A DNA stretch of 8,027 nt from positions 1 to 8,027 of the forward strand of contig JAHFMB010000043.1 in assembly GCA_023269245.1 (NCBI GenBank). Reading direction: 5' to 3'. The notes below the pieces were generated by a model. The model searched no databases and had not been told where the DNA came from. It saw only the letters and a list, made by a program, of their open reading frames with translations. The position numbers and the translations under genes were made by a program. Below, piece after piece: positions 5,555 to 8,027 of this stretch (its first letter is position 1; the number at the start of each line of letters is the position of its first letter). Origin of the DNA: Candidatus Tayloriibacteriota bacterium (lineage in GTDB: Bacteria; Patescibacteriota; Minisyncoccia; Phycocordibacterales; PALSA-1337).

Positions 5555-6463
5555 CTAGTGAGTGCATAGAAGCAGAAGCAGTAATGCCGCTAGAAACAAA
5601 TCTCCAACCTTTTCTGCCTTGAGAAGTTCTTTTTCTCGAGTGAATGATAGTCCCAGGAAAAACACAATTATGCCGAACACATATCCAAGTATCGCCACTG
5701 ACCTATTTGGGTATAGTAGTAGCCCTATAATCGGCAAATAACAAAGGAGAACTGCCTGCATTGTCGCTACGGGCCACGCAACACGAGTTGCGAGTGTGTC
5801 TTTGTGACCGACGTCGGCCACTTTATCCTGCATGTCTTTGACCGTTTCCATTGCAAGGATTGTGGCGGAAATAATGAAGAACAGGAGTAGTATCCTCGAG
5901 TCCCAGCGCTCCGCCTGAATCATCCCGACCAGCGCTGGCGATGCCGAGCAGACGGCAACCAGTAGGTTGTTAAATGGGTAGGAGGGATTTTCTACTGAAT
6001 AGACTAAGCCCAGGCTCCATATAACTCCGCAGAACAATGCGAGTTTCCACCACATCACCGATGTGATAAGGAGGATGAACAATGTGATGATACTGATCCA
6101 TTTCCAAGTTTTGAACATATGCCAAGGATGGCACAAAGCAAACGTTTTGCTCTTCTTCACATCACGGTCTGTATCCATGAGGTCGTTGAAGGTCATGATG
6201 CTCAAGGTAACTCCACAGAATGCTGATGCAAAGAAAATTGTAGGCAAAAGTGGGCACTTGAGTATGTTGAAACCGACTATGGTGAGTATACAGGCGAACA
6301 AACCAGTATGTGGTCTGCAGGCTACAATCAATTGCCAGCGCGTCGGTACCTTTCGATCCGATGAATCGTGTCCCGCATAAGCAGGGAGGTTGGTTTTTGT
6401 GACGGCTTCTAATTTCAAAAGAACAGCTGATGCCCGACGGCGCAGCTGAATGTATATCTTCAT
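5555..6463 (-). CDS. UbiA-family integral-membrane prenyltransferase
   Basis: Membrane enzyme expected to transfer a polyprenyl group from a (di)phosphate donor to an acceptor; the acceptor is not identifiable. The first Asp-rich motif is NDLMDTDRD (Asn93, Asp94, Asp97, Asp101), the NDxxDxxxD Mg-binding signature. The second is ETVKDMQDKVADVGHKDT (Glu206, Asp210, Asp213, Asp217). About eight or nine hydrophobic segments follow residue 53, and 302 aa fits the family. A basic N-terminal extension of about 47 residues precedes the first conserved CRPHTG. After the first motif the usual (R)P-rich continuation is replaced by a KKSKTFALCHPW stretch, so this is not an obvious UbiA, MenA or heme O synthase; a phosphoribosyl- or glycerophosphate-prenyl transferase-like role remains open. 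The ATG at 6463 is well supported by AAAGGTG 4 nt upstream. The cis-prenyltransferase at 6998-7675 may make or share its donor. Confidence 0.87.
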   Translation of the reverse strand: MKIYIQLRRRASAVLLKLEAVTKTNLPAYAGHDSSDRKVPTRWQLIVACRPHTGLFACILTIVGFNILKCPLLPTIFFASAFCGVTLSIMTFNDLMDTDRDVKKSKTFALCHPWHMFKTWKWISIITLFILLITSVMWWKLALFCGVIWSLGLVYSVENPSYPFNNLLVAVCSASPALVGMIQAERWDSRILLLFFIISATILAMETVKDMQDKVADVGHKDTLATRVAWPVATMQAVLLCYLPIIGLLLYPNRSVAILGYVFGIIVFFLGLSFTREKELLKAEKVGDLFLAALLLLLLCTH

Positions 6464-6494
6464 CTTGCACCTTTCGGTTGAGTTGTTCCACTAA

Positions 6495-6522
6495 AATGTA
6501 CCTTTTTGAATGCAGAAGTCAA
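6495..6522 (-). promoter_or_regulatory. Promoter of the UbiA-family gene
   Basis: On the minus strand: -35 TTGACT (6522-6517, 5/6), 16-bp spacer, -10 TACATT (6500-6495, 4/6). Transcription would begin near 6488, about 25 nt before the ATG, leaving room for the AAAGGTG ribosome site. Confidence 0.45.
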
Positions 6523-6523
6523 A

Positions 6524-6552
6524 TTGAATTTATACGTCTATGATAGTATATA
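6524..6552 (+). promoter_or_regulatory. Promoter of the 86-aa gene, back to back with the UbiA promoter
   Basis: TTGAAT (6524-6529), 17-bp spacer, TATATA (6547-6552), each 4/6 to consensus. It lies one base from the divergent UbiA -35 box, so a regulator or RNA polymerase bound to one would probably affect the other. Its start near 6559 leaves about a 40-nt leader. Confidence 0.35.
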
Positions 6553-6598
6553 GTTAGTTGGCACTATTCAGTTTAACCAAGATTGAGAAAGAGTCTAT

Positions 6599-6859
6599 AT
6601 GGCTGAAAAGCAACACAAAACTGGTCCGTGGTTCGTTATCGCGCGCCGAGGAAAGGTGATTCGTCTCTGTGAGATTTCTTCCAAAGGGGAGCCGCCGGTA
6701 GGAATGAAATTCTCCCGACAACCTTTTGAGGGTCGGCTCACTCGGTGGACGGTGATCAAGTCCCTTTACGGGAAAGATGAGAAAATAATGTTCGCCATGC
6801 AAGAACTGAATTTACTCGAAGATCTTACTCGGATATTCACTATTGATTTGCCGCGTTAA
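6599..6859 (+). CDS. Hypothetical 86-aa basic protein
   Basis: Not recognised. The protein begins MAEKQHKTGPWFVIARRGK and is rich in Lys and Arg. Short beta-type stretches (WFVIARRGKVIRLCEI, residues 11-26; TVIKSLYG, 51-58) are followed by a C-terminal helical segment with MFAMQELNLLEDL (64-76). No Cys pairs, membrane segment or signal peptide is seen. It is probably a real gene: it is preceded by a plausible promoter and a weak purine-rich ribosome site (AAAGAG, 5 nt before ATG), and a strong terminator follows its TAA by 25 nt. It lies between the UbiA and UppS genes but on the opposite strand, so position says little about its role. The small basic fold could suit nucleic-acid or ribosome binding, but that is a guess. 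Confidence 0.7.
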   Translation: MAEKQHKTGPWFVIARRGKVIRLCEISSKGEPPVGMKFSRQPFEGRLTRWTVIKSLYGKDEKIMFAMQELNLLEDLTRIFTIDLPR

Positions 6860-6884
6860 CCGTGACCAATCGAGAGCGATATCA

Positions 6885-6907
6885 CCCCGTGCATCACGGG
6901 GCTTTTT
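6885..6907 (+). terminator. Intrinsic terminator of the 86-aa gene
   Basis: CCCCGTG (6885-6891) / CACGGGG (6895-6901) with a 3-nt loop, followed by CTTTTT. It lies 25 nt after the stop codon of the plus-strand gene. Confidence 0.88.
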
Positions 6908-6953
6908 AATATTAAAATTAGTTCGGTCTAGTTAGTAGAAATATTTCAAGTAT

Positions 6954-6981
6954 AAAAAAGCGGCAGGGCGAACCGTGCCGC
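6954..6981 (-). terminator. Intrinsic terminator of the cis-prenyltransferase gene
   Basis: On the minus strand GCGGCA (6981-6976) pairs with TGCCGC (6965-6960); GG/CC can extend it inward. TTTTTTATA follows. It starts 16 nt after the TGA of the minus-strand gene. Confidence 0.87.
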
Positions 6982-6997
6982 GTTAAACGAATGTGTC

Positions 6998-7675
6998 TCA
7001 TGTTCCCATGGACCTGTCTTGTTTTGAGAACCATTCCAATGCTTCCGCAAACATGACGTTGTTGAAGTATCCCCAAAGCTCATCTCGGAAATAGAGTTCA
7101 GCATAGGTAGTTTGGAAAGGAAGGAAGCCGCTCAAGCGTGGTTTGCCGCCAAGCCGTATCACCAGATCGACCGGTGGTACGCCGGCTGAAGAGATGAATT
7201 TTTCAGGGGATCGTCGCACTCGGTCAAGTCCGTGCCGCTTGATCGCTTGAAAGAGAGGGCGTAGTTCCGAACGAATCTCGCCTGAATAGTTGATGTCGGC
7301 ATGAACTACGAAATTTCCCGAAGTATATTTGCCTCCTTGTAAGGCGAGGAACTCACGCCTTTCTTTTGGCGTTTGTGCTATGCCGCGTATGTCGCCGACA
7401 AGGTGAAGCTGGGTGTTCGATGCCAAGACTTCTTTGCAGAAGTACAGCACACCCTTGCGGAGGGCTGTCATTTCTGAAACAGGCCGGCGAAGCACGTTCT
7501 CGTTGGAGGTCCCGAAAAAGCTGATGTGCTTCACGCCCACATTTCTCGCCCATTCGATCGTGTTGAGGGCGACATCCGCCCCTCTCATGTAGGACTGTAG
7601 AAGAGAGATATTCTTGACTTGCGCGTACCGTCTGTTGCCGTCGGGTATGACGCCGATGTGATGTGGTATTTTCAT
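6998..7675 (-). CDS. uppS: Cis-prenyltransferase (isoprenyl transferase, UppS family)
   Basis: Soluble or membrane-associated enzyme that condenses isopentenyl diphosphate onto an allylic diphosphate with cis geometry to make the long polyprenyl diphosphate lipid carrier for cell-wall or glycan assembly. From the ATG at 7675 it is 225 aa. The start MKIPHHIGVIPDGNRRYA contains the catalytic Asp12. SNENVLRRP (57-65) matches the family STENWxRP. IRLGGKPRLSGF carries the diphosphate-binding Arg174, Arg180 and Ser182, and YAELYF holds the Mg-binding Glu193. Departures from the classic enzyme (Trp to Val in SNENV, RLGGK for RTGGE, PFQ for LWQ) suggest a divergent or second paralogue. A longer TTG start at 7726 is rejected because it coincides with a TTGACA promoter box and adds residues before the usual family start. 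No Shine-Dalgarno precedes the ATG. Confidence 0.9.
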   Translation of the reverse strand: MKIPHHIGVIPDGNRRYAQVKNISLLQSYMRGADVALNTIEWARNVGVKHISFFGTSNENVLRRPVSEMTALRKGVLYFCKEVLASNTQLHLVGDIRGIAQTPKERREFLALQGGKYTSGNFVVHADINYSGEIRSELRPLFQAIKRHGLDRVRRSPEKFISSAGVPPVDLVIRLGGKPRLSGFLPFQTTYAELYFRDELWGYFNNVMFAEALEWFSKQDRSMGT

Positions 7676-7697
7676 GGTTTCGATAGATCTGAATTGA

Positions 7698-7726
7698 ATG
7701 GTGCTTCCGTGGTCGTTTTTTGTCAA
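7698..7726 (-). promoter_or_regulatory. Possible uppS promoter with weak -10
   Basis: On the minus strand: -35 TTGACA (7726-7721, 6/6), 17-bp spacer, CACCAT (7703-7698, only 3/6). The perfect -35 is well placed for the ATG at 7675, predicting a leader of about 15-20 nt, but the -10 is poor. Confidence 0.3.
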
Positions 7727-7794
7727 GTAGGGCTACAAAGGTTTAAGCATCTTGACATTGTTTGCAGTTTTTATTACGAGGTGTGAAGAAATAA

Positions 7795-7823
7795 CTGGCA
7801 ATAGTGGCTCTATCTGTTAGAAT
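7795..7823 (+). promoter_or_regulatory. Extended -10 promoter of the alpha/beta-hydrolase-like gene
   Basis: CTGGCA (7795-7800, 4/6), 17-bp spacer, TAGAAT (7818-7823, 5/6), with the extended -10 TGT (7815-7817). The predicted start near 7830 is about 5 nt before the ATG at 7835, so the mRNA would be essentially leaderless; no Shine-Dalgarno is present. Confidence 0.5.
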
Positions 7824-7834
7824 GCATATTATCA

Positions 7835-8027
7835 ATGAGAAAAATTGTCTACATTATCCCTGGTTTTCTTGAAAAGACTTCGAACAAACCATATCAGCTC
7901 ATTGGAAGTTATTTTAAGCAGGTCGGCATCACACCAATCTGTGTAGATGTTACATGGAATAAGAAAGCTGAATTTACAGCTATGCCAATGTACGCACGAA
8001 CATTCGTTGATTTCGTTAAAAAAATCA
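7835..8027 (+). CDS. Alpha/beta-hydrolase-like protein, 5' part only
   Basis: The first 64 codons of a gene that runs off the window. It starts MRKIVYIIPGFLEKTSNKPY, and a second strand-like stretch, ITPICVDVTW, follows near residues 32-41. A strand ending in PGF (in place of the usual HG oxyanion-hole motif), a helix, and then a strand ending in D is the opening pattern of alpha/beta hydrolases such as esterases and lipases. The nucleophile elbow (GxSxG) would lie beyond the window, so activity cannot be judged. No signal peptide is apparent. The ATG is about 5 nt from a predicted transcription start. It is divergent from uppS, with which it shares the 159-bp region 7676-7834. Confidence 0.6.
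   Translation, partial: MRKIVYIIPGFLEKTSNKPYQLIGSYFKQVGITPICVDVTWNKKAEFTAMPMYARTFVDFVKKI

Noticed and set aside
6162..6491. Minus-strand 109-codon ORF overlapping the UbiA start
   Set aside because: It shares the region with the UbiA gene in another frame; UbiA has family motifs and a ribosome site.
7752..7777. TTGACA with TATTAC as an alternative promoter for the last gene
   Set aside because: The spacer is only 14 bp; the extended -10 promoter at 7795-7823 fits better.

Overview
The window looks like part of a compact bacterial chromosome, most plausibly from a Candidate Phyla Radiation (Patescibacteria/Parcubacteria-type) bacterium. That is inference from three things: a threonyl-tRNA synthetase lacking the N-terminal TGS domain, several proteins with no close textbook equivalent, and genes packed as single transcription units with their own promoters and terminators. 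TGA ends several well-supported genes (ABC exporter, cis-prenyltransferase, the 137-aa protein), so the standard bacterial code applies and the UGA=Gly code of some CPR lineages does not.

Layout, left to right. 55-717 (+): SGNH/GDSL hydrolase. 718-979: a control region with a promoter, a 27-codon leader ORF, a 25-bp tandem duplication and an intrinsic-terminator hairpin, leading into an ABC exporter half-transporter at 980-2794 (+). 2795-3125 holds the exporter's terminator, then a near-consensus promoter, about 155 nt of ATG-free structured RNA and a strong terminator: a candidate small RNA gene. 3126-4874 (-): thrS, converging on that RNA. 5031-5444 (-): a 137-aa protein with faint resemblance to the N-terminal subdomain of GspE/PilB secretion ATPases. 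5555-6463 (-): UbiA-family membrane prenyltransferase. 6599-6859 (+): an unrecognised 86-aa basic protein. 6998-7675 (-): cis-prenyltransferase (UppS family). 7835 to the window end (+): start of an alpha/beta-hydrolase-like protein.

Two regions stand out. Upstream of the ABC exporter, codons 21-24 of the leader ORF (834-845) can pair with the 5' half of the terminator hairpin (903-914) at 11 of 12 positions. That gives mutually exclusive terminator and antiterminator structures, the layout of ribosome-mediated attenuation. Downstream of the exporter, the candidate RNA at about 2962-3115 has two alternative hairpins that share the same GTCGT segment.

UbiA and UppS both use polyprenyl (di)phosphates and lie 535 bp apart, so they may act on one lipid-carrier pool, but they are separate transcription units. 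No mobile element, CRISPR array, tRNA or rRNA was seen. All promoter, terminator and RNA-fold calls were made by eye.
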